Under the pieces are notes generated by a model. The model ran no database searches. It was not told the origin of the DNA and saw only the letters and a program-made list of their open reading frames with translations. Positions 7,525-14,385 of a stretch of DNA of 57,786 nucleotides are shown here, in pieces. The DNA is from an uncultured Porphyromonas sp. (lineage in GTDB: Bacteria > Bacteroidota > Bacteroidia > Bacteroidales > Porphyromonadaceae). The translations under genes were made by a program, and so were the position numbers. The stretch is taken from NCBI RefSeq assembly GCF_938046015.1, contig NZ_CALIXW010000047.1, positions 1 to 57,786 of the forward strand, written 5' to 3'. How positions within the stretch are numbered: position 1 is the stretch's first letter; each line of letters starts with the position of its first letter.

Positions 7525-8613
7525 TTAGCGTCTATAGATATAGGTCTCACGACCGAAGTCCTCGGCTGTCGCCTCGAGGGTCATCTCGCCCCGCAGTGGC
7601 AGGGCCATCCGCTGCTTGACCTCCTCGGGGCTGTAGCCGCGACCGAAGAGGTACATCAGCTTCGTCAGCGCACTCTCCGTGGTGCTGTCCCGTCCGCTCA
7701 CCAGTCCCAGACGCTGCAGCAGCATCCCTGTCTCGTAGCGCATCATGTCCACATAGCCCGTCACGCACTGCGTCACGTTGACGATGACTACGCCGCGCGC
7801 CACAGCCGTCTCGAGCGCCTCGAGGAACCATGGGAGCATCGGCGCATTGCCACTGCCGAAGGTCTCCAGCACGACCCCCTTGAGCGAGGGCAGGCTGAGT
7901 AGCGACTGCACGACCTCGCGGGTGATGCCTGGGAAGAGCTTGAGCACCGCCACATTGGGGTCGAAGGAGCGGTGCGGCCTCAGGGTCTGCCCGAGGGCAT
8001 CGCGCTTGATGGCTGCATCGTGGTAGCGGATCTCAATGCCGGCGTAGGCTAGGTGGGGATAGTTGTAGGAGTCGAAGGCGCTGAACTGATCGGCGCTGAC
8101 CTTGCTGGTGCGATTGCCGCGCATCAGGTAGTTCTCGAAGAAGAGCGCGACCTCGGGCACGCGTGGCTGCCCTGCCTCGTCGCGTGCGGCGGCGATCTCG
8201 ATGGCGGTGATGAGGTTCTCCTTGCCGTCGGTGCGGAGCTTCCCGACGGGGAGCTGCGAGCCGGTGAAGACCACGGGCTTAGCCAGCCCCTCGAGAGCGA
8301 AGCTGAGGGCGGAGGCGGTGTAGGCCATGGTGTCCGTCCCGTGGAGGATGACAAAGCCATCGTAGCGGTCGTAGTGCTCAGCGATGATGTCCACCAGGCG
8401 CGTCCAGTCCTCGGGCGCTATGGCCGAGGAGTCCAGCGGAGGGGTGAAGGCCACGCTGGAGATGTCGCAGCCGAGGCGGCGTAGCTCGGGGACGTTGTCC
8501 TGTAGATAGGCGAAGTCGAAGGGCTCGAGGGCCCCCGTCGTGGGGTTCTCGACCATGCCTATAGTCCCTCCGGTGTAGATGAGGAGGATGGAGATGCGTC
8601 GTTCGGTGGCCAT
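7525..8613 (-). CDS. ansA: Type I (cytoplasmic-type) L-asparaginase
   Basis: A 362-residue asparaginase that converts asparagine to aspartate and ammonia. The first catalytic Thr motif Tyr-Thr-Gly-Gly-Thr-Ile-Gly is at residues ~13-19. The second, Leu-His-Gly-Thr-Asp-Thr-Met-Ala-Tyr-Thr, is near residue 90. There is no signal peptide, consistent with the cytoplasmic AnsA type. It lies 16 bp upstream of the YycJ-like gene, probably in one transcript. A minus-strand TATCTTTG box lies 65 bp upstream of the start. Confidence 0.95.
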   Translation of the reverse strand: MATERRISILLIYTGGTIGMVENPTTGALEPFDFAYLQDNVPELRRLGCDISSVAFTPPLDSSAIAPEDWTRLVDIIAEHYDRYDGFVILHGTDTMAYTASALSFALEGLAKPVVFTGSQLPVGKLRTDGKENLITAIEIAAARDEAGQPRVPEVALFFENYLMRGNRTSKVSADQFSAFDSYNYPHLAYAGIEIRYHDAAIKRDALGQTLRPHRSFDPNVAVLKLFPGITREVVQSLLSLPSLKGVVLETFGSGNAPMLPWFLEALETAVARGVVIVNVTQCVTGYVDMMRYETGMLLQRLGLVSGRDSTTESALTKLMYLFGRGYSPEEVKQRMALPLRGEMTLEATAEDFGRETYIYRR

Positions 8614-8677
8614 AGTGTATCGCTTAGAGGAGCACTCGTGTCATGCTTTGGGCCAGCTAGGGGGCTAACCCTCCCTA

Positions 8678-8685
8678 CAAAGATA
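8678..8685 (-). promoter_or_regulatory. Promoter box (TATCTTTG on the minus strand) for ansA
   Basis: CAAAGATA on the given strand reads TATCTTTG on the minus strand. It lies about 65 bp upstream of the ansA start. No clear -33 element was seen. Confidence 0.5.
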
Positions 8686-8805
8686 GCAAAATAGCAGGCG
8701 CGGTCGTACTGCTGTGCGGAGCCTTGCGGCGCCTCTCCTTGGGGTGGGGGACAGCCCCCTCCTTGCTCGGGTGCAGGGTGCCTCTACGGGGGGAGCCTTT
8801 CGCAT

Positions 8806-8887
8806 GGATATCCCTCAGCTATGCTGACGGATATCCCTCGCTGCGCTGACGGCCGTCCCTCAGCGGGCTGACTGATATCCCTCAGGG
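8806..8887. repeat. 22-bp tandem repeat array, locus B
   Basis: The cleanest array: units at 8806-8828 (23 bp), 8829-8850, 8851-8872 and a partial unit at 8873-8887. Three carry the GATATCCCTC form and one the GCCGTCCCTCAG form. Most units end in GCTGAC. Confidence 0.9.
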
Positions 8888-9085
8888 CCGCTCCCCCTCG
8901 GGGCGCGTCGTGCTCCGCCCCTCACCGCGCCTGCTCGGCGGAGGTGGCTGCGTCAAGAAGCCCGCAGCCTATTCTCCGTTCTCCGATAAGGGCAAAGGGT
9001 CTAGCCAGCCCCTACAGGGGCGACCCATAAAGCGTTCGTAGTGCCCTTGCTACACCACTCCGCCCTCGCTTATGGGTGTTTTGAG

Positions 9086-9385
9086 GGTCGCCCCTGTAGG
9101 GCTCTATACCTATTTGTCTAGCCTACCCAGGGTTTGGTCGCCCTTGCAGGGCTACGCCCCCTGGGCTTTGGAAGGGGTCGCCCCTGTAGGGCTCTATACC
9201 TCTTTGTCTAGCCTACCCAGGGTTTGGTCGCCCTTGCAGGGCTACGCACCCTGGGCTTTGGAAGGGGTCGCCCCGCTGGGGCTTCTCCTCCTTGTCTAGC
9301 CTACCCAGGGTTTGGTCGCCCTTGCAGGGCTATGCCCCCTAGGCTTTGGAAGTGGTCGCCCCGCTGGGGCTTCTCCTTCTCGTCT
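9086..9385. repeat. 90-bp hairpin-forming element, three tandem copies plus a partial
   Basis: Units begin with GGTCGCCCC at 9086, 9176 and 9266 (90, 90 and 88 bp), and a fourth partial unit begins at 9354. Each unit contains CCCAGGGT and its complement ACCCTGGG or close variants, flanking GGTCGCCCTTGCAGGGC, so RNA or single-stranded DNA could fold into a hairpin. A related inverted fragment lies at about 9010-9030. The same element recurs inverted at 40302-40559. Confidence 0.85.
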
Positions 9386-9517
9386 GCTCAAAGTATAGGA
9401 GGGAAGAGGCCAAGCCTTGTCTTAGGTCTCTGGGTAAAGCTCAAGGAGTCCCCCTCCTATCCCTAATCGATGCGATGCGTCCGTCCTAGGCTCGGCGGGG
9501 GCTCGGGGGCTTTTGCG

Positions 9518-9525
9518 TATCTTTG
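9518..9525 (+). promoter_or_regulatory. Promoter box TATCTTTG for the 7TM-HD gene
   Basis: TATCTTTG lies 22 bp before the preferred start at 9548, which implies a short leader. This supports the internal Met over the longer frame that begins upstream of the promoter. Confidence 0.6.
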
Positions 9526-9547
9526 TCTAAGACCTAATAGCTTAGAT

Positions 9548-11617
9548 ATGCTGAAGTTCCTCAAGGATAATAAGGCACTCTACCTCCACATGCTCCACGT
9601 GCTGGCGATCTTCTTCGTCGGGGCGCTCGTGGCGAGTATCAACACCTCGCCCAAGGAGGGCTATGTGCCTAACTACCCCTCCCTCAAGGCCGACCAGCCC
9701 TGGGGCGAGCGGCCTCTGGTAGCCCCCTTTGAGTTCCCCGTCCTCAAGACGGAGGAGCAAATGAAGATGGAGCGGGACAGCGTGGAGCGCATCATCCCGC
9801 CCACGTGCCGCATGGATGAGAACGTCATGCCGCGCATGATCAATCAGCTGCACGACCAGTACAAGGAGCTGGCAGCGACCGTCCCCGAGAGCTACTACCT
9901 CTTTCTGCAGCAGCAGCTCAAGAAGTACTACGCCTTCGGGATCATAGACAGCAAGACCCTCGACGAGCTGCACCTCGATCGCCGCCTCGAGGTACGTATG
10001 CTCGGCAGCGGGCAGACGGGCACGGGCTGGACGAACGTCCCTGTGGCACGCCTCTACCGCCTGAGTGAGGTCTACAAGCTCATCATCGACGAGGCTACAC
10101 GGCAGGGGCTGAAGCCCGAGCTGCTGCGCCAGCTGGAGATCACGCAGTATCTGCAGCCCAATGTGAGCTATGCCGAGGCCGAGACCAAGCGCATGCTCGC
10201 CGAGGCCCTCTCGAGCCTGGCGACCTCGACGGAGCGCTACCAGCAGGGGCGCCGCATCATCGACCAGGGGGAGGTGCTGACACCCTATACGCTCAATGTC
10301 ATCCGCTCGCTCAATGAGGAGTACAAGGCACGTGTCGGGGAGAAGACCAGCTTCCTACAGCTGCCGCTGCTGGGCTACTTCTTCTTCCTCTTCACGGCGC
10401 TGGCGATCTATCTGGTACTCTTCTACCGCGAGTTCACCGAGGCGACGAAGAATGTCGTCCTGGTCGTACTGAGCATCCTCACCTTCATCGGGCTGACCAA
10501 GCTGCAGGTGGCGCACGTCGACTGGTTCAGCATCGAGGTCATCCCCTACGTGATGATCATCCTGCTGCTGCGTACCTTCTTCGCCAGCCACATGGCACTG
10601 ACGACCTACGTCATCACAATCCTTGCGGTAGCTTACTTCACCCTCGACCCGCTGAACTTCATCTTCGTGCAGCTCCTGGCGGGCTTCTCGGCGATCTTCA
10701 CCCTGCAGAGCCTCTCCAACCGCGGGCAGCTGATCCGCGCTGCCTTCTCGGTCTATCTCGTCTACATCCTCTCCTCGATGCTGGTCGAGTGGCTGACCAA
10801 GGACACGATTACCACCGACTACTGGATGAAGCTGCTGTACTACGGGATCAACCTCGTCTTCTTGATGTTCACCTACGTGCTGGCCTTCCTCGTGGAGCGT
10901 GCCTTCGGCTACGTGTCCAATGTGCGCCTGGTGGAGCTGAGCGATACGGCCATGCCGCTGCTGCGCGAGCTCTCGGAGATCGCGCCGGGGACCTTCCAGC
11001 ACTCCTATCAGGTCTCCATCCTAGCACAGGCCGCCGCCACGCGTATCGGGGCCGATACGCAGCTGATCCGTGCTGGGGCGCTCTACCACGATATAGGCAA
11101 GATGCTGCACCCTGAGTTCTTCACCGAGAACGCCCCGTCCAATAGCCCCCACCGCCTGCTCTCGGCCCACGAGAGTGCCCGCGTGATCATCCGCCACGTC
11201 ACCGATGGGATCATCCTCGGGCAGAAGAGCTCGCTGCCGCCGCAGATCATCGACTTCATCCGCACGCACCACGGGCGCAGCACGACACGCTACTTCTACA
11301 ATACCTATTGCAATGAGCACCCTGGTGAGGAGGTAGACCCCGAGCCCTTCACCTACCCAGGGCCCAATCCCCAGACCAAGGAGCAGGGGATCCTGATGCT
11401 CGCCGACAGCGTCGAGGCTGCCAGCCGTAGCCTCACCAGCTACACCGAGGAGGGCATACGGCAGCTGGTGCAGCGCCTAGTCGACGGCATTGTCGCCGAG
11501 GGGCTGCTGGAGGATACGCCCTTGACCTTCCGCGACATCCGCGAGATCAAGGAGGTCTTCATCCTCAAGCTCATGACCATGTACCACGCGCGCATCGCCT
11601 ACCCCGACAAGCGCTAG
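9548..11617 (+). CDS. 7TM-HD family phosphohydrolase (PgpH/YqfF-like)
   Basis: A membrane protein of about 689 residues in the 7TMR-HDED family, whose studied members hydrolyse cyclic di-AMP. It has an N-terminal membrane helix (residues ~12-32), then an extracytoplasmic domain to ~270. A seven-helix membrane block (~280-455) follows, then a cytoplasmic HD domain with Leu-Tyr-His-Asp-Ile-Gly-Lys-Met and a following Asn-Ser-Pro-His segment. Frames starting at 9470 add 26 Arg/Gly-rich residues that lie upstream of the promoter, so 9548 is the likely start. It probably regulates nucleotide second messengers. The activity is inferred from the family only. Confidence 0.92.
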   Translation: MLKFLKDNKALYLHMLHVLAIFFVGALVASINTSPKEGYVPNYPSLKADQPWGERPLVAPFEFPVLKTEEQMKMERDSVERIIPPTCRMDENVMPRMINQLHDQYKELAATVPESYYLFLQQQLKKYYAFGIIDSKTLDELHLDRRLEVRMLGSGQTGTGWTNVPVARLYRLSEVYKLIIDEATRQGLKPELLRQLEITQYLQPNVSYAEAETKRMLAEALSSLATSTERYQQGRRIIDQGEVLTPYTLNVIRSLNEEYKARVGEKTSFLQLPLLGYFFFLFTALAIYLVLFYREFTEATKNVVLVVLSILTFIGLTKLQVAHVDWFSIEVIPYVMIILLLRTFFASHMALTTYVITILAVAYFTLDPLNFIFVQLLAGFSAIFTLQSLSNRGQLIRAAFSVYLVYILSSMLVEWLTKDTITTDYWMKLLYYGINLVFLMFTYVLAFLVERAFGYVSNVRLVELSDTAMPLLRELSEIAPGTFQHSYQVSILAQAAATRIGADTQLIRAGALYHDIGKMLHPEFFTENAPSNSPHRLLSAHESARVIIRHVTDGIILGQKSSLPPQIIDFIRTHHGRSTTRYFYNTYCNEHPGEEVDPEPFTYPGPNPQTKEQGILMLADSVEAASRSLTSYTEEGIRQLVQRLVDGIVAEGLLEDTPLTFRDIREIKEVFILKLMTMYHARIAYPDKR

Positions 11618-11650
11618 AGCCCTAGGCTGAGCACAAGCGACTGATAGATC

Positions 11651-12202
11651 ATGTATAGGGCCATCTTCCTCCTCGGCTTCATGGGCTCGGGCAAGAGCAC
11701 CGTGGGGCGCCAGCTGGCCGACGAACTCGGCTGGCAGTTCGTCGACACCGATGTCTTCATCGAGACGCGCTGGCGGCAGCGCATCACCGATATGTTTGCC
11801 TCGGTGGGGGAGGCGGGCTTCCGCAGGCGCGAGCGCATGGTCATCGAGGAGCTGATGACGATGGAGGATACCGTCTTCGCCACAGGGGGCGGCCTGCCCT
11901 GCTACGGCGATACGATGGAGCTACTGCGGGATGCGGGGGTGACGATCTACTTCCGCTGTAGTCCCGAGGTGCTGGTGCAGCGGCTAGAGCTCTGCAAGCG
12001 TACCCGCCCGACCATCCGCGACAAGAGCGGAGCGGAGCTGGAGGCCTTCGTGCGTACGACGCTCCTAGAGCGTGCGCCCATCTATACGCGCGCGCACTAT
12101 ACCTATGATATAGACGAGATCGTGAGCCCGAGGATGGAGCGGGACTTCGCCCGCCAGCTCGCGGCTGACCCTCGCCTACGTCAGCCCGTGCTGGAGGGCT
12201 GA
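11651..12202 (+). CDS. aroK: Shikimate kinase
   Basis: A 183-residue kinase that phosphorylates shikimate at the 3-position in chorismate synthesis. The Walker A motif Gly-Phe-Met-Gly-Ser-Gly-Lys-Ser-Thr-Val-Gly is at residues ~8-18. The shikimate-binding Asp in Phe-Val-Asp-Thr-Asp is near 34, a Gly-Gly-Gly-Leu-Pro loop is near 78, and the lid Arg lies in Arg-Thr-Arg-Pro. The gap to the preceding gene is 33 bp, so they are probably co-transcribed. Confidence 0.94.
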   Translation: MYRAIFLLGFMGSGKSTVGRQLADELGWQFVDTDVFIETRWRQRITDMFASVGEAGFRRRERMVIEELMTMEDTVFATGGGLPCYGDTMELLRDAGVTIYFRCSPEVLVQRLELCKRTRPTIRDKSGAELEAFVRTTLLERAPIYTRAHYTYDIDEIVSPRMERDFARQLAADPRLRQPVLEG

Positions 12203-12300
12203 TCCCAGCGCGGCACGAGGCCTGAGGGCTAAACCTTAGAGGCTGAGGCCGCTAGCTCCATGAAGAGCCGTGATGAGGGGGGATCCCCTAGAGGAGGAGC

Positions 12301-12308
12301 TACCTTTG
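12301..12308 (+). promoter_or_regulatory. Promoter box TACCTTTG for the HU-like gene
   Basis: TACCTTTG followed by GCAGTG lies 62 bp upstream of the start codon at 12370. The -33 side is not clear. Confidence 0.55.
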
Positions 12309-12369
12309 CAGTGTCCTCAGAGGGACTGAGGGCAATACAGTTTATTCACCTTTTATACTCCTCTACATC

Positions 12370-12891
12370 ATGGCACAGACACAGCCACTGACCTACGTCC
12401 TGAAGACACACGTCGCCAAGCTCGGCAAGCACCAAGGCAAGAAGGTGGTGCAGGCACACCCCACGCACCGCCAGACGGTCTCCTTCGAGCGCTTCTGTAC
12501 GCTCGTCTCAGGGCACTCCACCTTCAACTACATGGAGGTAGCCTCCATCCTCAACCTCTCGGCCGATATGGCGCGTGACCTGGTAGCCAACGGCTCCAGC
12601 GTCGAGTACGGACGCCTCGGCTTCCTCCAGCCCTCGATGCGCAGCGTGCAGGTACCCGAGGGCGAGGCCTTCGACGCGGCCAAGCACATCAAGAGCGCCC
12701 GCGTCGTCCTGCGCCCCAAGCAGCGCTACTTCGACCTCAAGGGCATGCGCTACGAGCGCTTCTCGCTCCAGCCTGCGAGTCCTAGCACGGCGCCTAAGAC
12801 CAAGCAGCCCAAGAAGGCCGAGGAGGGACATGGCGGCTCCTCCGAGTCCTCGGGCCCTGGCAGCACGGGGGGGCACAATAGCGGCCTCTAG
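12370..12891 (+). CDS. HU-HIG family DNA-binding protein
   Basis: A 173-residue member of the long HU-related family of Bacteroidetes. Residues ~1-125 fit the HU-like fold: Leu-Thr-Tyr-Val-Leu-Lys, Phe-Asn-x-x-Glu-Val-x-x-Ile-Leu-Asn-Leu, Gly-x-x-Val-Glu-Tyr-Gly-Arg-Leu-Gly-Phe-Leu-Gln-Pro and a Val-Val-Leu-Arg-Pro-Lys strand. A Ser/Gly/Lys-rich unstructured tail follows (~130-173). Such genes often sit next to an amidase gene, as here (13627-14091). It probably has a nucleoid or regulatory role. A hairpin lies 49 bp downstream. Confidence 0.88.
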   Translation: MAQTQPLTYVLKTHVAKLGKHQGKKVVQAHPTHRQTVSFERFCTLVSGHSTFNYMEVASILNLSADMARDLVANGSSVEYGRLGFLQPSMRSVQVPEGEAFDAAKHIKSARVVLRPKQRYFDLKGMRYERFSLQPASPSTAPKTKQPKKAEEGHGGSSESSGPGSTGGHNSGL

Positions 12892-12939
12892 CCCGAGGCG
12901 CAGCGCGCTGCAAGGCACTCCCTACAGCCCTAGCTAAGT

Positions 12940-12980
12940 CTGGCGGCATCCTCCCCTCTTGTGGGGCTGGGTGCCGCCAG
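12940..12980 (+). terminator. Hairpin after the HU-like gene
   Basis: CTGGCGGCA and TGCCGCCAG are exact arms around a C-rich then G-rich inner stem. No T-run follows, so termination strength is uncertain. Confidence 0.5.
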
Positions 12981-13107
12981 TGCTTTGGTAGCGGTCGGGG
13001 CGGGACGTCGGGGCAGCTGAGCTCCCTAGTGCGGGGGCTTATGCCTCGGACTAATGGACTTAGCCCGCCTAGCGTACTGGAGCAGGGGGTGGGAGGTACG
13101 TGCAGCC

Positions 13108-13115
13108 GTACCTTC
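13108..13115 (+). promoter_or_regulatory. Possible promoter box TACCTTCG
   Basis: A one-mismatch version of TAnnTTTG lies 64 bp before the Met at 13172 of the small two-anchor protein. It is weak on its own. Confidence 0.3.
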
Positions 13116-13171
13116 GCAGCGGTCTCCAGAGGATGGAGGCCTATTATACTCACTCTATTACCCCTATATCT

Positions 13172-13630
13172 ATGATGTACTATGTAGCCTGCGGGCTCGC
13201 CCTGGTGGCGACGCTCGGCAGCCTGGGCTGTAGCCCTAGGATCAAGCGGCAGGAGCTCAGCACCGAGGCCCAGCAGCTCCGCCAGTCCGCCCTCCAGAGT
13301 CAGCTCATTGAGGAGGAGCTGCTGCTGGAGCTCCCCGATAGCCTTGACCTTGTGCCGCCGCTCGCCTCACGCTCCCTTCCCTTAGCCCTCGGAACCAGCT
13401 CCCCGACGTCTACCCGCTCCCCGCTCCCCCAGGGGCGCCTCTACTATCGTCGCCGTACGCGTGCCGCGCAGCAGCAGGAGGCCTCCGCCACGACCCAGCA
13501 CGTGACCCAGCAGCAGCTGCGCCAGGAACCACGACGTGCACTACGGCCCTTGCTCCTCCCTCTAGGCCTCGCCCTCGGGGCTGGGCTCGGGGCTTATCTT
13601 AGCTATAGAGTACGGAGGGCGCTCAGATGA
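13172..13630 (+). CDS. Small protein with hydrophobic segments at both ends
   Basis: Not recognised. Starting at 13172 gives about 152 residues. A hydrophobic N-terminus ends in Gly-Ser-Leu-Gly-Cys-Ser, a poor lipobox. Next comes a Gln/Arg/Ser-rich hydrophilic middle, then a C-terminal Leu/Gly/Ala helix with Tyr-Arg-Val-Arg-Arg after it. Met at 13133 and GTG at 13100 are alternative starts. The stop overlaps the start of the amidase gene by four bases (ATGA), so translation is probably coupled. Position and topology resemble a spanin-like or lysis-accessory protein, but this is inference. Confidence 0.55.
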   Translation: MMYYVACGLALVATLGSLGCSPRIKRQELSTEAQQLRQSALQSQLIEEELLLELPDSLDLVPPLASRSLPLALGTSSPTSTRSPLPQGRLYYRRRTRAAQQQEASATTQHVTQQQLRQEPRRALRPLLLPLGLALGAGLGAYLSYRVRRALR

Positions 13631-14091
13631 GGACGACGGACATCCGCTACATCGTCCTGCACTGCAGTGCCACGCGGAGCACGCAGGACTACAGCCCCGA
13701 GGCACTGGAGCGCGACCACCGCGGGCGCGGCTTCCGCGGTATAGGCTACCACTACTACGTGCGCCGCTCGGGCGAGGTCATCCCCTGCCGCCCGCTGGAT
13801 CAGATCGGCGCCCATGTGCGCGGCTACAACGCCTGCAGCTGGGGCATCTGCTATGAGGGAGGCCTCGACAGCACAGGGCGGCCCGCCGACACGCGCACGC
13901 CCAAGCAGCGGGCGAGCCTCCTCCGCCTCCTCGCGCAGCTCAAGGGCTACGCCCCCCAGGCCCGCATCCTCGGGCACAGAGATCTCAGCCCCGACCGCAA
14001 TGGCGATGGGCGCATCACGCCCGAGGAGTGGCTCAAGAGCTGTCCTTGCCTCGAGGCAGAGGACGAATACGCCCCACTTAATAAGGTATAG
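13627..14091 (+). CDS. Phage-type N-acetylmuramoyl-L-alanine amidase
   Basis: A 154-residue amidase_2 domain protein resembling T7 lysozyme. It should cut the amide bond between N-acetylmuramic acid and L-alanine in peptidoglycan. The zinc ligands are visible: His12 in Val-Leu-His-Cys-Ser-Ala-Thr, His117 in Gly-His-Arg-Asp-Leu-Ser-Pro-Asp, and Cys139 in Lys-Ser-Cys-Pro-Cys. There is no signal peptide. Overlap with the upstream gene and the two-base gap to the next small membrane protein suggest a compact lysis-like cassette kept beside an HU-like gene. Confidence 0.9.
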   Translation: MRTTDIRYIVLHCSATRSTQDYSPEALERDHRGRGFRGIGYHYYVRRSGEVIPCRPLDQIGAHVRGYNACSWGICYEGGLDSTGRPADTRTPKQRASLLRLLAQLKGYAPQARILGHRDLSPDRNGDGRITPEEWLKSCPCLEAEDEYAPLNKV

Positions 14092-14093
14092 CT

Positions 14094-14303
14094 ATGGAAG
14101 CACCACGACCCCAGGACGGGCGCCACCGCGTGCAGCTGTGGATGGCCTGCCTGCTCTGCACCTTCGGCATGGCGCTGCTGGGAGCGGCCTTCTTCACCAG
14201 CCCGCCAGGGGAGATTCACTCCAGCGTGCTGGTGGCCTACGGCGAGGTGATGACCTTCGCAGGGGCGCTCTTCGGCATCGACTACCACTATCGGGGGCGC
14301 TAG
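14094..14303 (+). CDS. Small two-helix membrane protein, holin-like topology
   Basis: A 69-residue protein with two hydrophobic segments, ~16-35 and ~45-62, and charged ends. It starts two bases after the amidase stop. Size, topology and position would suit a holin or amidase-export helper. There is no sequence-level match I can name. Confidence 0.6.
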   Translation: MEAPRPQDGRHRVQLWMACLLCTFGMALLGAAFFTSPPGEIHSSVLVAYGEVMTFAGALFGIDYHYRGR

Positions 14304-14319
14304 GCACGGGTACTTTCCT

Positions 14320-14327
14320 TATCTTTG
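14320..14327 (+). promoter_or_regulatory. Promoter box TATCTTTG for the GH2 gene
   Basis: TATCTTTG followed by CGC lies 58 bp before the start at 14386. No clear -33 box. Confidence 0.55.
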
Positions 14328-14385
14328 CGCTGGGCCCCGCCGTGAGCCCATAGATCGACTAACTCACCATTAAATAATAGCTCCG

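Larger units (their letters stand above)
8614..9547. other. Repeat-rich divergent spacer
   Basis: A spacer of about 930 bp between ansA (minus) and the HD phosphohydrolase (plus). It contains a minus-strand promoter box, a 22-bp array at 8806-8887, and a 90-bp hairpin element in tandem from 9086. Open frames of 75-80 codons over the 90-bp repeats exist only because 90 is divisible by three, and they have no protein features. Confidence 0.75.

Noticed and set aside
9072..9466. Open frames of 75-80 codons with repeated peptide segments
   Set aside because: They are read through the 90-bp DNA repeats, whose length is a multiple of three. There is no promoter/start evidence and the repeat is non-coding at its second locus.
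13100..14303. A prophage
   Set aside because: Only a phage-type amidase and small membrane proteins are present. There is no integrase, terminase, capsid or tail gene, and GC matches the host.
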